In this document: one piece after another, positions 24,675 through 33,590 of the stretch | Position numbering within the stretch: the first letter of the stretch is position 1 | How the letters are laid out: each line of letters begins with the position of its first letter | Assembly: GCA_026413805.1 (NCBI GenBank) | Contig: JAOAKE010000002.1 | Span: 4,771-68,770 of the forward strand | Source: Microcaldota archaeon | GTDB lineage: Archaea; Micrarchaeota; Micrarchaeia; Anstonellales; Anstonellaceae | Direction: 5' to 3' | DNA length: 64,000 nt | Notes under the pieces: generated by a model | What the model was told of the DNA's origin: nothing | The model's database searches: none | The model's input: only the letters and a program-made list of their open reading frames with translations | Position numbers and translations under genes: made by a program

Positions 24675-27593
24675 ATGGATAGGCGAATCATTTATGTCTT
24701 TTTGTTTGCTTTGTTTTCTGGGGCAATTTTTGCGTCAGACCCTTCTTTTGTAAGTGTTCAATCAGGCAGGTTTATGCTCAATAACCAACCGTTCTATTTC
24801 TCAGGCACCAACGCCTATTATCTAGTGACTTATGAGAAACTTGACCCCGCATACGTCACCAACACACTTAATCTCTTTGCGAATAACAACGTGACTGTTG
24901 TAAGGATGTGGGGCTTCTTTGACGGCTATCCAAAATCAAAGTGCAGTAACTATAGTGGCGCGTCCGACCCCTCGCTTCAGCCACTTCCCGGAGTTTATAA
25001 TGAATCCGCCCTCCGCTTGATGGACTCAGTCGTAAAAAAGGCAAAAGACCGCAACATCAAACTTATAATCTCATTTGTGAATTTCTGGGGAGACTTGGGA
25101 GGAATCTGCCAATATAACCAATGGGCAAATTATTCCGGCAGCTACCAACCCACCCATGATGAAGCAGTTTTCTTCTTTACCAACCCGACTACCAAGCAGT
25201 GGTATAAGAACTATGTTTCCATGATTTTAAACAGGGTGAATACCCAAACAGGAGTGGCATACAAAGATGAGCCTACTATAATGGCATGGGAGCTGATAAA
25301 TGAAGGAAGGATTCCCCAAGAAAGTGACATCACAATCATTCGTAATTGGTATCAAGAGATGGCGCAGCACATAAAATCAATTGACAACAAGCACCTTGTT
25401 ACTACTGGTGAAGAAGGATTTGAAAATGCCATGGACTACTCCGGCTCGCCATACAGCCGCAATCTTTCCAATACCTATGTCCTTCGTGCAGGGCAGGGCA
25501 CAAGTTACATTGCCAACATACAAATCCCAGAAATTGACTTTGGGCAAATACACGTCTATCCCGATGCATTCGGCTTTTCCACGGCCAACAATTATTCTGC
25601 ATGGTTCCCTGACTCGGTCACCTACATCAATGACCATGCAAGAATTACCCAGCAATACGGAAAACCCATGCTTATTGGAGAATACGGCTCAAGCTATGTT
25701 GAAGGGTGGGTCGAAGATTCATTATTCAAAAGGAATTTCTACTCTTATATCTGGGCCAACAACGAACAAAATCCAAATGTGGCAGGAGACCTGCACTGGC
25801 AATTTGTTATCGGTCCCAAGTGCACTGAATACGGAGGCAACATATGTGCTACCCGCGACCCCATTCTTACCTCGATGTTCAACCAGCATGGCTACAACAT
25901 GAAGATGAAGTCAGGAGGAACAACTCCATCAGACACCACCCCGCCAACAGTTTCAATTACCCATTCACCTGCCAACCCAACCTCCACTCAAAATATCACC
26001 CTCACAGCAACTGCTTCTGATGCATCAGGAATAAAGCAAATCCAGATTTACCTAGATGGGGCGCTTGCCAAGACATGCACCTCAGCTACCTCCTGCACCC
26101 ATATTGCAGGCCCATTTGCAGCAAACACTGTGCACACCTACTATGCAACAGCCACTGATAACTCTGCCAATGCCAACACTGGCAGAGACCCAGCCTCTGG
26201 AACAAAGAACTTCACAATATCCCAAGCAGCCCAGCAAGACACCACCCCGCCAACAGTTTCAATTACCTCCCCAGCAAATGGCAGCACAGTAAATGGCACC
26301 ATTACAATAACTGCAACTGCCTCTGACAATGTAGCAGTTGCAGGGGTGCAGTTCAAGGTGGATGGGGCCAACCTTGGCTCAGAGGACACCACTGCGCCTT
26401 ACTCAGTTGTGTGGAATTCCTCTTCAGTTTCACCAGGCCAGCACACAATATCAGCAGTGGCAAGGGACACCAGCAACAACACTGCCACTGCCACAATAGT
26501 GGTTAATGTAGCAGCAGAGGTCCCACCGGCAGACACCACCCCGCCAACAGTTTCAGTTTCCCACTCGCCTGCCAACCCAACAAGCCTAGACAGGGTTACT
26601 GTTACTGCAGAAGCCTATGATGCAAGCGGCATAGCTTACATCACCATAATGGTCGATAACAAGACCGCGGCAAACTGCACCACAAGCCCATGCAAGACAA
26701 CCGCTGCTCGCTATGCGATAGGCACTCACACCTACTCTGCAATTGCAGTTGATAAATCCAGCAATGCCAACAAAGGCTATTCTGCAGTCAAATCATTTGT
26801 CGTTGTTAAGAAGGGCACCAAGCCCACCACTACTATACAAAGCACAGCTGCACTTGACGCAGCCAGCTCAATTACCTATACACGCGAGGTTTCAGGAGAC
26901 GAGGAGACCACTACCGTGGCTCTCAGTGTAACCAACCCAACGGACACTGAGATGAAAAATGTCCTGCTAAAGGAAAAGATTCCCGCTGCCTTTGCCACAG
27001 ACCCAACCAAGATATCCTTCAGCCAGAAGCCTTCCTACTTCGAGTCAGGCTCGATAGTCGCAGTTTGGGAGTTTGCAAAAATCAAGCCAAAGGAAAAAAT
27101 CAGCATCACTTACAGCGTGGCGCGCGAGGCTTCGGTTAAGGCAAGCGACTTCAAGCTCTCAGCAGCATTTAAGGCGCCACCTGAGCCTGGCAAGGAAGCG
27201 GCCCTTTCTGTGCCCGCATCAGTTTCAGCCCCTGAAAAAGTCGTAATCGGAAAGGAAGTCTCAGTGCAGCTGACAGATGCAGCTGGCAAGCCCCTCAAGA
27301 ACGTGCTGGTGTCAATAAAAGGACCTGAGGGAGAAACAGTCGATTACATGACTGACCAGCAAGGCACCCTGCGGTTCACTCCAGAGGTAAGTGGCAAATA
27401 TTATTACCTCTCCAAGGAAGCGAAGCTTTCAGCCCCAGCAGCTACCGAGGTCCTTGTAGAGCCAGAAGAGAAAAAGCCAGCCGCCATTCTCTCCAAGGAG
27501 ACATCTGACAACATAGGGCTGCTGATAGCTCTCTTCCTTGTGGTTATTGCGGGCGCGGTACTCTACCTCTCCACTCGCAAGAAAGGGAATTGA
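24675..27593 (+). CDS. Cell-surface GH5 glycoside hydrolase with Ig-like repeats and C-terminal anchor
   Basis: 972 residues from ATG 24675 (GGTG upstream). The signal peptide is at 1-20. The catalytic TIM-barrel of glycoside hydrolase family 5 spans about 22-410: acid/base Glu210 in WELINE and nucleophile Glu336 in MLIGEYG. The overall pattern is most like GH5 beta-mannanases/cellulases. Three Ig-like domains of about 100 residues start near 420, 521 and 619, each opening with DTTPPTVS. A conserved-repeat (DUF11-like) part and another Ig-like domain lead to one membrane helix at about 945-965 and a KKG tail. It should sit outside the cell, anchored, and cut beta-linked polysaccharide. Substrate is inferred only. 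Confidence 0.88.
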   Translation: MDRRIIYVFLFALFSGAIFASDPSFVSVQSGRFMLNNQPFYFSGTNAYYLVTYEKLDPAYVTNTLNLFANNNVTVVRMWGFFDGYPKSKCSNYSGASDPSLQPLPGVYNESALRLMDSVVKKAKDRNIKLIISFVNFWGDLGGICQYNQWANYSGSYQPTHDEAVFFFTNPTTKQWYKNYVSMILNRVNTQTGVAYKDEPTIMAWELINEGRIPQESDITIIRNWYQEMAQHIKSIDNKHLVTTGEEGFENAMDYSGSPYSRNLSNTYVLRAGQGTSYIANIQIPEIDFGQIHVYPDAFGFSTANNYSAWFPDSVTYINDHARITQQYGKPMLIGEYGSSYVEGWVEDSLFKRNFYSYIWANNEQNPNVAGDLHWQFVIGPKCTEYGGNICATRDPILTSMFNQHGYNMKMKSGGTTPSDTTPPTVSITHSPANPTSTQNITLTATASDASGIKQIQIYLDGALAKTCTSATSCTHIAGPFAANTVHTYYATATDNSANANTGRDPASGTKNFTISQAAQQDTTPPTVSITSPANGSTVNGTITITATASDNVAVAGVQFKVDGANLGSEDTTAPYSVVWNSSSVSPGQHTISAVARDTSNNTATATIVVNVAAEVPPADTTPPTVSVSHSPANPTSLDRVTVTAEAYDASGIAYITIMVDNKTAANCTTSPCKTTAARYAIGTHTYSAIAVDKSSNANKGYSAVKSFVVVKKGTKPTTTIQSTAALDAASSITYTREVSGDEETTTVALSVTNPTDTEMKNVLLKEKIPAAFATDPTKISFSQKPSYFESGSIVAVWEFAKIKPKEKISITYSVAREASVKASDFKLSAAFKAPPEPGKEAALSVPASVSAPEKVVIGKEVSVQLTDAAGKPLKNVLVSIKGPEGETVDYMTDQQGTLRFTPEVSGKYYYLSKEAKLSAPAATEVLVEPEEKKPAAILSKETSDNIGLLIALFLVVIAGAVLYLSTRKKGN
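25931..26562 (+). repeat. Three near-identical DNA repeats opening the Ig-like domains
   Basis: A stretch of about 25-30 bases (core ACACCACCCCGCCAACAG) occurs at 25931, 26237 and 26531, spaced about 300 bases. It encodes DTTPPTVS at the start of each Ig-like domain. Such DNA identity indicates recent internal duplication or gene conversion of domain modules. Confidence 0.8.
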
Positions 27594-27660
27594 AAGCCTT
27601 CACGGGGCTTTTAATCCCCCTCTTTTTCTTTTTCATGCTCCCCTCCAAGCAGTGGTTGGC

Positions 27661-28104
27661 ATGCGCCTGTGGTCAATTCACCCCAAATACCTTGACACCA
27701 AAGGCCTTTTGGCAGTGTGGAGAGAGGCCTTGCTGGCAAAGAAGGTTTTAGAGAACAAAACAAAAGGCTACAAACACCACCCACAGCTTGCTAGATTTAG
27801 AGAATGCAGAAATCCGTTGGCTGCTATAAACTCCTACCTTTTCTGGATTTATAAAGAAGCAAAAAAGCGAGGCTACAATTTCAGCGCAAAAAAATTCCGC
27901 CACTGCAAAGGCAGGGGAATAATTCAAGTTTCAGAGGGGCAGCTGGAATTTGAGCGCAAGCACCTTGCAGCCAAGCTCAAAGAGAGGGACAAAGAGAGCC
28001 ATCTGCGGCTTAAAAGCTCAAAAAGGGCTTGCCCACACCCAATTTTCAAGGTAGTGAGAGGGAAGGTTGAAGGCTGGGAAAAAGGGATTAGAAAACGTTT
28101 TTAA
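27661..28104 (+). CDS. Pyrimidine dimer DNA glycosylase family protein (T4 endonuclease V-like)
   Basis: 147 residues from ATG 27661. The N-terminus MRLWSIHPKYLDTKGLLAVWREALLAKKVL and the following GYKHHPQLARF and INSYLFWIYKEAKKRGYNF match the family of T4 DenV and its archaeal/bacterial relatives. These cut the glycosyl bond at UV-induced pyrimidine dimers. A longer frame upstream overlaps the GH5 end and lacks a start signal. It lies between the GH5 gene and the ribosomal superoperon. Confidence 0.8.
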   Translation: MRLWSIHPKYLDTKGLLAVWREALLAKKVLENKTKGYKHHPQLARFRECRNPLAAINSYLFWIYKEAKKRGYNFSAKKFRHCKGRGIIQVSEGQLEFERKHLAAKLKERDKESHLRLKSSKRACPHPIFKVVRGKVEGWEKGIRKRF

Positions 28105-28242
28105 ATCCTTGTCTCAATATAAAGCCTGCTTCTTACTTAAAGGTAAGATGACACTCACCGACACCCCTCGGCTTGATGCAAGAGGGCAGAAGCGCGGTGA
28201 ATCACCTGCGGTTGCGTTCCACTGCAGAGGTTAGGTAATAAT
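28098..28242 (+). promoter_or_regulatory. Promoter and structured leader of the ribosomal superoperon
   Basis: TTTTTAAATCC at 28099-28109 is a TATA candidate overlapping the end of the glycosylase gene, leaving a leader of about 105 bases before uL3. The leader can form several short hairpins (CCCTC...GAGGG, GGTGAATCACC, CTGC...GCAG). A leader of this length is unusual here, where spacers are mostly under 20 bases, and it could bind a ribosomal protein for feedback control (inference). Confidence 0.4.
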
Positions 28243-29190
28243 ATGGGCAAGCGCTCTGGCTCAAAAAAAGGCTCCATGGCTTTCAGGCCGCGCAAGCGGG
28301 CAGATTCCCAAATGCCTACTGTCAAGTTTTGGCCATCGGTTGCTGAAAAAAGGCTATGCGGCTTTGCCTGCTACAAGGCAGGAATGACGCATATCGGCTA
28401 TATTGATGACACCGAATCCCCCTCAAAGGGAAACGAGGTTTTTGCTTCTGCCACCGTGCTTGAATGCCCTCCAATGACTGTTTTCGGGGTGCGAGGCTAC
28501 AAGGGCGGGAGATGTGTTGGGGAGATTTGGTGCCAGGATGAAAAAATCCTAAAAGAGCTTTCTATGAAGAAGAAAAAAGACTCAAAATTTTCTGCTTCTG
28601 ATGTTGATGATGTATTTGCCTTGTGTTTTGCCCGCCCTGGCTTGGCTGGTTTTGGAAAGAAAACCCCTGAGAGGATGGAGATAGCTGTTGGGGGCAAGGA
28701 CATAAATGAAAAATACGAATATGCAATGTCGCTTCTTGGAAAGGAAGTAAAAATTTCCGAAGTTTTCAAGCCAGGCGAGTTTGTGGATGCCATCATGATA
28801 ACAACAGGCAAAGGCTGGCAGGGGACAGTCAAGCGTTTTGGGACTGCTGTCCAGAGGCGCAAGGCAACTGGAAAGCGCAGGCACATCGGGACTCTTGGGG
28901 CATGGCACCCTGGCTACGTCCAATACACAGTGCCCATGCCAGGCCAGATGGGATACCACAAAAGGACCGAGCTCAACAAGAGAATAATGAAGATAGGCCA
29001 GCCAAATGAAATAAACCCAAAAGGAGGCTTTCCGCATTACGGGGTTGTCAAAAACGAATTCCTCCTATTGAAAGGCTCGGTTGGCGGCCCTGTCAAAAGG
29101 CTCATCCGCTTAAGAAAGGCTGTACGAAAGGCGCATTCAGCCCCAAAGGCGCCCGAAATAAAATATGTTTCACTTGAGTCAAAGCAATAA
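28243..29190 (+). CDS. rpl3: Ribosomal protein uL3
   Basis: 315 residues with GAGGTTAGGTAATAAT before the ATG. Shows FVDAIMITTGKGWQGTVKRF and RRKATGKRRHIGTLGAWHP, characteristic of archaeal/eukaryotic uL3, and the basic C-terminus. It binds near the peptidyl-transferase centre and initiates large-subunit assembly. First gene of the S10-like cluster; uS10 itself is elsewhere, next to aEF-1A. Confidence 0.96.
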   Translation: MGKRSGSKKGSMAFRPRKRADSQMPTVKFWPSVAEKRLCGFACYKAGMTHIGYIDDTESPSKGNEVFASATVLECPPMTVFGVRGYKGGRCVGEIWCQDEKILKELSMKKKKDSKFSASDVDDVFALCFARPGLAGFGKKTPERMEIAVGGKDINEKYEYAMSLLGKEVKISEVFKPGEFVDAIMITTGKGWQGTVKRFGTAVQRRKATGKRRHIGTLGAWHPGYVQYTVPMPGQMGYHKRTELNKRIMKIGQPNEINPKGGFPHYGVVKNEFLLLKGSVGGPVKRLIRLRKAVRKAHSAPKAPEIKYVSLESKQ

Positions 29191-29199
29191 GTGGTTTTG

Positions 29200-29979
29200 A
29201 TGAAAGCAACAGTCTATTCCATTGATGGAAAAGCGCTGCGCGAAGTGCAGCTTCCTCCCCAGTTCGAGTGTGAGGTGCGCTATGACTTAATCTCTCGCGC
29301 GGCAATTTCAGACCAGACCAAGCACTACCAGCCAAAGGGCAACTACCCTCTGGCAGGGATGGAGACCTCTGCAAGATACCGGGGCAGGAAGGGCGATTTT
29401 GGCTCAGGCAAAAACAGGGGAATGGCAATTCGCCCAAGAGAGGTGCTCCCAAAGGGAAGGCTTGGCCGGGTAAAAAGGATTCCCTCTGCAGTAAAAGGAA
29501 GGAGGGCGCACCCGCCACATGTAAATGAGAAAATACTCGAAAAAGTCAACAAAAAAGAATATCGCGCAGCCCTTCTCTCAGCCATCGCAGCAACTGCCAG
29601 CAGCGAGGCAGTGAAGAAGCGAGGCCACAGAATCTCCAAGCAGCTTCCGATAGTTGTTGAAAATGCATTTGAGTCCCTCGCAAAGGCAAAGGAGGCATTT
29701 CGCGCCCTCTCCAGCTTAATAGCTGAGGATTTGTCCCGCACAAGGAAGGGCAAGGCAAGAAGCGGAGTGGGCTGCAGGAGAGGCGGCAAGCGCTACCCAA
29801 AATCCGCGCTGGTGGTGGTCTCTTCCGATGCCCCTGTTTTGAAGGCAGCGCGAAACATTCCAGGAATCGATGTCGTAAAGGCGAGCTCACTTTCAGTTGA
29901 GCTTCTTGCGCCTGGAGCAAAGGCAGGCAGGCTTGCCTTATACAGCGAGGCAGCCTTGGCAGAAATAGCAAAGCTATAA
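29200..29979 (+). CDS. rpl4: Ribosomal protein uL4
   Basis: 259 residues from ATG 29200, behind the GTGGTTTTG spacer that starts directly after the uL3 stop. The extended loop with ARYRGRKGDFGSGKNRGMA and HPPHVNEKI, and the globular domain with RGGKRYPKSALVVVSSD, fit archaeal uL4. Lines the exit tunnel with its loop. Confidence 0.95.
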   Translation: MKATVYSIDGKALREVQLPPQFECEVRYDLISRAAISDQTKHYQPKGNYPLAGMETSARYRGRKGDFGSGKNRGMAIRPREVLPKGRLGRVKRIPSAVKGRRAHPPHVNEKILEKVNKKEYRAALLSAIAATASSEAVKKRGHRISKQLPIVVENAFESLAKAKEAFRALSSLIAEDLSRTRKGKARSGVGCRRGGKRYPKSALVVVSSDAPVLKAARNIPGIDVVKASSLSVELLAPGAKAGRLALYSEAALAEIAKL

Positions 29980-29988
29980 GTGGTATTT

Positions 29989-30240
29989 ATGGCGCCAATA
30001 CTTTACCCTGTGACAAATGAGAAGGCAATCGGGCTTATTGAGTCGCAGAACACCTTAACTTTCGTAGTTGAAAAAAATGCAACCAAGCCACAAATAAAAA
30101 AGGAAGTTGAAGAGCTCTTTGAAGTGAAGGTAGCTTCAGTGAACACCCTTATAACTCCCTCGGGGAAAAAACGTGCCTATGTTAAGCTCAAAGAGGGCTT
30201 CAAGGCAGATGATGTGGCAGCAAAACTAAAGATAGTATAG
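29989..30240 (+). CDS. rpl23: Ribosomal protein uL23
   Basis: 83 residues from ATG 29989 (GTGGTATTT spacer). Pattern PVTNEKAIGLIESQNTLTFVVEKNATKPQIKKEVEELF is diagnostic, as is the VKVASVNTLITPSGKKRAYVKL segment. It surrounds the tunnel exit and docks SRP. Normal archaeal length. Confidence 0.95.
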   Translation: MAPILYPVTNEKAIGLIESQNTLTFVVEKNATKPQIKKEVEELFEVKVASVNTLITPSGKKRAYVKLKEGFKADDVAAKLKIV

Positions 30241-30268
30241 TGGTGACAGATACAAATTAGGTGCGAAA

Positions 30269-31030
30269 ATGGGGAAATTACTGCGGCAGCAAAGGAGAGG
30301 GAAAGGCTCGGTGGCATATCGCGCGCCATCTCACCGCTACAAGGCAGACTTGGCTTTCAGGAAGCTTGATGAAATTGAGAGAAATGGCGCAGTGCGAGGG
30401 GAGGTTCTCTCTTTTGTAGATGACCCAGCCCGAGGCGCCATCCTGATGGACGTCCTTTTTGAAGACGGGCAAAAGCTCCACTTGCTTGCCCCAGAAGGAA
30501 TTGCAGTGGGCCAGGAGGTTTGGAGCGGCGCACAGGCAAAGCTTTCGCTTGGAAGCTGCCTGCCGCTTTCAAAGATTCCCGAAGGCTCAATGATTTACAA
30601 TATAGAAATGGTTCCAGGAGATGGAGGCAAGCTGGTCAGGGCGCCAGGCTCTTATGCCACTTTGGTCTCAAAAGAAAAGGACTTGGTTTTTGTCAAGCTT
30701 CCTTCAAGGCAGACGCTTACACTCTCAGGAGCATGCCGCGCCCAAATAGGCGTTGTCTGTGGTGGCGGAAGGCTGGAAAAGCCTCTTTTGAAGGCAGGGG
30801 CAAACTTTTACAAGAAGCATGCACAAAACCGAAGATGGCCTGTCAACCGAGGCGTGCACATGTCTGCCTATAACCATCCCTTTGGTGGAAAGCAGCACCA
30901 CAAGGGGCGCGGCAGCATGACAAGCAGGAATGCGCCGCCTGGAAGGAAAGTCGGCCACATCGCTGCCAGGAGCGTTGGCAGGAAGAAAGCGAAAGTTGAA
31001 GAGCAGAAAATGAATGAAACAACCCTATAG
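30269..31030 (+). CDS. rpl2: Ribosomal protein uL2
   Basis: 253 residues. GSVAYRAPSHRYKADLAFRK, then the conserved WPVNRGVHMSAYNHPFGGKQHHKG loop, containing the His important for peptidyl-transfer architecture, and the basic C-terminus with GHIAARSVGRKKAK. Separated from uL23 by 28 bases with a TAGGTGCGAAA start signal. Confidence 0.96.
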   Translation: MGKLLRQQRRGKGSVAYRAPSHRYKADLAFRKLDEIERNGAVRGEVLSFVDDPARGAILMDVLFEDGQKLHLLAPEGIAVGQEVWSGAQAKLSLGSCLPLSKIPEGSMIYNIEMVPGDGGKLVRAPGSYATLVSKEKDLVFVKLPSRQTLTLSGACRAQIGVVCGGGRLEKPLLKAGANFYKKHAQNRRWPVNRGVHMSAYNHPFGGKQHHKGRGSMTSRNAPPGRKVGHIAARSVGRKKAKVEEQKMNETTL

Positions 31031-31041
31031 GAGCTGTATTT

Positions 31042-31443
31042 ATGCCACGTGTTGACAAATACCGCGGAAAAACAAAGGAGGAATGTGCCAAGATGGGCAT
31101 AGAGGAATTCATGCCGCTTCTTACCTCTCGGGCAAGGCGGGCGCTAAAGCGCGCCACTTCAAGGGCAAGCGAGGTAAAAAAGCTCATCAAAAAGGCAGCG
31201 AGAGTAAAGGCGACAAACCCATCTAAGGTAATCCGCACCCACCTGCGCGAGGCAGTCATAATCCCAGACTGGCTTGGTCTTACCTTTGCAGTGCATAACG
31301 GAAAGGAATGGAAGAATGTCCAGATAACAATAGACAAGCTGGGCTATCGTTTGGGTGATTTCTCCCACAGCACGGGGAGGGTCATTCACTCTGGCCCAGG
31401 GGTTGGGGCAACAAGGGGCTCCAAGTTCATCCCGCTTAAGTAG
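31042..31443 (+). CDS. rps19: Ribosomal protein uS19
   Basis: 133 residues. Core VIIPDWLGLTFAVHNGKEWKNVQI and GDFSHSTGRVIHSGPGVGATRGSKFIPLK are typical of archaeal/eukaryotic uS19 (S15e type). Pairs with uS13 in the head of the small subunit. Archaeal N-terminal extension present. Confidence 0.96.
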   Translation: MPRVDKYRGKTKEECAKMGIEEFMPLLTSRARRALKRATSRASEVKKLIKKAARVKATNPSKVIRTHLREAVIIPDWLGLTFAVHNGKEWKNVQITIDKLGYRLGDFSHSTGRVIHSGPGVGATRGSKFIPLK

Positions 31444-31451
31444 TGGTTTTT

Positions 31452-31937
31452 ATGAAGTATGCATACACTGAAAAAGAGGGCGTCCGAACGGCGCGTGCTC
31501 GCTTGGCTAGTGTAAATGCCTCATACAAAGACCTCTCCCAAGTATGCCGCAATGTTCGCGGCATGCCAACTGAAATGGCAATAAAGTTCCTTGAAGAGGC
31601 AGCTGAGAAAAAAAGGGCAGTCAGGTTTTTCACTCACAACGCAGGGATGGGCCATCGCCGCGAGCTTGGCGGGAAAAAAGGAGGTTACCCAATAAAAGCA
31701 GCCAGGCTGGTGCTCGGCTTGGTCAAAAGTGCGGAGGCAAACGCTGCAAAGCTTGGGCTTGGAGAAACAAAAATTGCGCACATAATGGCAAACAAGCAGG
31801 ACATATTTCCTCGCCTCTCCCCAAAGGGAAGGCGCATCAGGCACGACTACGAGACAGCATTTGTAGAAGTGGTGCTTGAAGAGATGCAGCAGAAAGCTGA
31901 AAAGCAAGAAAAAAAGAAAAAAGGGGAGAAAAAGTAG
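31452..31937 (+). CDS. rpl22: Ribosomal protein uL22
   Basis: 161 residues from ATG 31452, right behind TAGTGGTTTTTATG, where the TAG ends uS19. Contains MAIKFLEEAAEKKRAVRF, RRELGGKKGGYPIKAARLVLGL and a long Lys/Glu tail. It lines the exit tunnel. Confidence 0.95.
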   Translation: MKYAYTEKEGVRTARARLASVNASYKDLSQVCRNVRGMPTEMAIKFLEEAAEKKRAVRFFTHNAGMGHRRELGGKKGGYPIKAARLVLGLVKSAEANAAKLGLGETKIAHIMANKQDIFPRLSPKGRRIRHDYETAFVEVVLEEMQQKAEKQEKKKKGEKK

Positions 31938-31946
31938 GTAGTTCCT

Positions 31947-32672
31947 ATGCCTGACAAGATGAAAGTTGAAGAAAAGTTCATAGAAGATGCAATCACTCGC
32001 TACAGGGTGTCCAAGTTCCTGGAGCGAGAGCTGGACAGGGCGGGCTTTTCACGGGTAGGGATACAGCGCACCCCCATGGTCACCAGGATAGCAGTTGAGG
32101 TGACCAACCCCGGAAGGGTAATTGGAAAGAAGGGCAAGTCAATACAGGACTTGACAGAGGCGATACAAAAAGAGTTCAAGATTGAAAACCCGCAGATTTC
32201 AGTGGTTGAAGCATCAAACCAGAACCTCGAGCCAAGGCTGGTGGCAAAGAAGATATGCCGCTACATTGAGATGGGGAAGAAAGTGCGGGCAATACTCCAT
32301 GCCAGCCTTCGTGACATAATACGCGCAGGCGCCCTGGGTGCTGAGATAGTTGCCTCTGGAAAAATTGCCGCAAAGGGCGGGCGAAGCAAGTCCTGCCGCG
32401 TGATGTCAGGCTACATACCAAAAGCCGGCGAGCCAGCACGGCAAGTGGTTGAGGCGCACGTTACCGCCTATCCCAAGTCAGGCGCAATCGGCGTCCTGGT
32501 CAGAATTGTGCTTCCAGGCACAAAGTTCCCAGACAAGGTTGAGGGTGCAAAGATAGAAATTCCAAAAGTGATATCCGCAGCCGAAGATGTCACTGCCGCA
32601 ACTCCGATGGAAGTTGCGCCGAAGGAGGAGCCAGCGCCAAAGCGAAAAAGGCCTCCGCACAGGAGGAAATAG
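31947..32672 (+). CDS. rps3: Ribosomal protein uS3
   Basis: 241 residues. KH domain at about 20-95 with NPGRVIGKKGKSIQDLTEAI, then the C-terminal domain with AKGGRSKSCRVMSGYIPKAG. A basic Pro/Lys tail ends the protein. It lines the mRNA entry channel. Confidence 0.95.
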   Translation: MPDKMKVEEKFIEDAITRYRVSKFLERELDRAGFSRVGIQRTPMVTRIAVEVTNPGRVIGKKGKSIQDLTEAIQKEFKIENPQISVVEASNQNLEPRLVAKKICRYIEMGKKVRAILHASLRDIIRAGALGAEIVASGKIAAKGGRSKSCRVMSGYIPKAGEPARQVVEAHVTAYPKSGAIGVLVRIVLPGTKFPDKVEGAKIEIPKVISAAEDVTAATPMEVAPKEEPAPKRKRPPHRRK

Positions 32673-32681
32673 GAGGGAAAG

Positions 32682-32942
32682 ATGGCAATCTTAAAGCCGA
32701 GCAGGGCACGGGAGCTTTCTGATGCCGAGCTTCAGACCAAGCTCTTTGAATACCAAAAGGAGCTAAATTCCGAGCGAGGTCTGTTGGCAGCAGGAGGAAG
32801 GACTAGCAACCCCGGCAAGCTTCGCGAGCTTCGCAAGGCAATCGCGCGCATAATGACGATAATTCATGAAAGGAAGCTTGGGCTTTTGCGAGGCGCAAAA
32901 ACCAAGGCGCAAGAGCAGCAGCCCAAAGAGGAGAAAAAATGA
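32682..32942 (+). CDS. rpl29: Ribosomal protein uL29
   Basis: 86 residues; two-helix protein with LSDAELQTKLFEYQKELNSE-type core and KLRELRKAIARIMTIIHERK. A 15-residue Lys/Gln tail follows. It lies at the tunnel exit beside uL23. The ATG is preceded by GGAGGGAAAG. Confidence 0.93.
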   Translation: MAILKPSRARELSDAELQTKLFEYQKELNSERGLLAAGGRTSNPGKLRELRKAIARIMTIIHERKLGLLRGAKTKAQEQQPKEEKK

Positions 32943-32980
32943 TGAAATATTTCCACAATTTGTGGAGGAGGTAAAGGCAA

Positions 32981-33298
32981 TTGGCTGATATCTGTCCGAA
33001 ATGCGGTCTGATAATGGAGATTTGCTCCTGCGACATCCTCGAAAAAGAGGAAACGCAGAAGATCCGCGTCTACGCGACAAAGGAAAAGTTCCGCAAGCTG
33101 GTGACAATTGTTGAGGGAATCGACGAGTCAAAGCTCGAGCAGACCAGCAGCGAACTTAAGCACAAGCTCGCGTGCGGAGGGACAGCCAAGAACGGAGTGA
33201 TTGTGTTGCAGGGAGACCAGCGCAAGAACATAAAGAAGTTTTTGGTGCAGTTTGGCTTTCCCGAATCATCAATCACCGTGCTTGACGCAATCCAGTGA
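32981..33298 (+). CDS. sui1: Translation initiation factor aIF1 (SUI1 family)
   Basis: 105 residues with TTG start behind a GGAGGAGGTAAA signal. An N-terminal Cys cluster (CPKCG...CSC) precedes the SUI1 fold: KIRVYATKEKFRKLVTIVEGI, ACGGTAKNGVIVLQGDQRKN. aIF1 binds the small subunit and monitors start-codon selection. Its position between uL29 and the RNase P protein is conserved in archaea. Confidence 0.94.
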   Translation: MADICPKCGLIMEICSCDILEKEETQKIRVYATKEKFRKLVTIVEGIDESKLEQTSSELKHKLACGGTAKNGVIVLQGDQRKNIKKFLVQFGFPESSITVLDAIQ

Positions 33299-33303
33299 AT
33301 CCC

Positions 33304-33576
33304 ATGATAACGCCGCAGAACATAAAATTGCATGAGCTCATCGGCCTTCAGGTGCGGGTGGTGGAAAGCCTCTCGCTTCCATACAGGAAGATAGAAGGCC
33401 GCATAGTTGACGAGACAAAAAACACCTTTGTAATTGAAGGGCAGGACGGAATTGAAAGGCGCGTGCCAAAGCGCGGCTGCGTCTTTGAGTTTGTCCTGCC
33501 AAGCAAAAGAAGGGTGAGGCTGGACGGAGAAACAATTGCATTTCGGCCTTATGACAGGCCAAAGAAGTTGCGCTGA
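33304..33576 (+). CDS. rnp1: RNase P protein component 1 (Rpp29/Pop4 homologue)
   Basis: 90 residues from ATG 33304; GTG 33295 is possible and would overlap aIF1. The Sm-like core is visible: HELIGLQVRVVESLSLPYRKIEGRIVDETKNTFVIEGQDG. It binds the specificity domain of RNase P RNA and helps tRNA 5' maturation. The standard archaeal neighbours aIF1 and uS17 flank it. Confidence 0.92.
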   Translation: MITPQNIKLHELIGLQVRVVESLSLPYRKIEGRIVDETKNTFVIEGQDGIERRVPKRGCVFEFVLPSKRRVRLDGETIAFRPYDRPKKLR

Positions 33577-33590
33577 AAGAGGTAGCATTT

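Noticed and set aside
28128..28242. C/D box guide RNA
   Set aside because: A C-like AAGATGA and a C'-like TTGATGC can be found, but no D or D' box (CTGA) is at the right distance.
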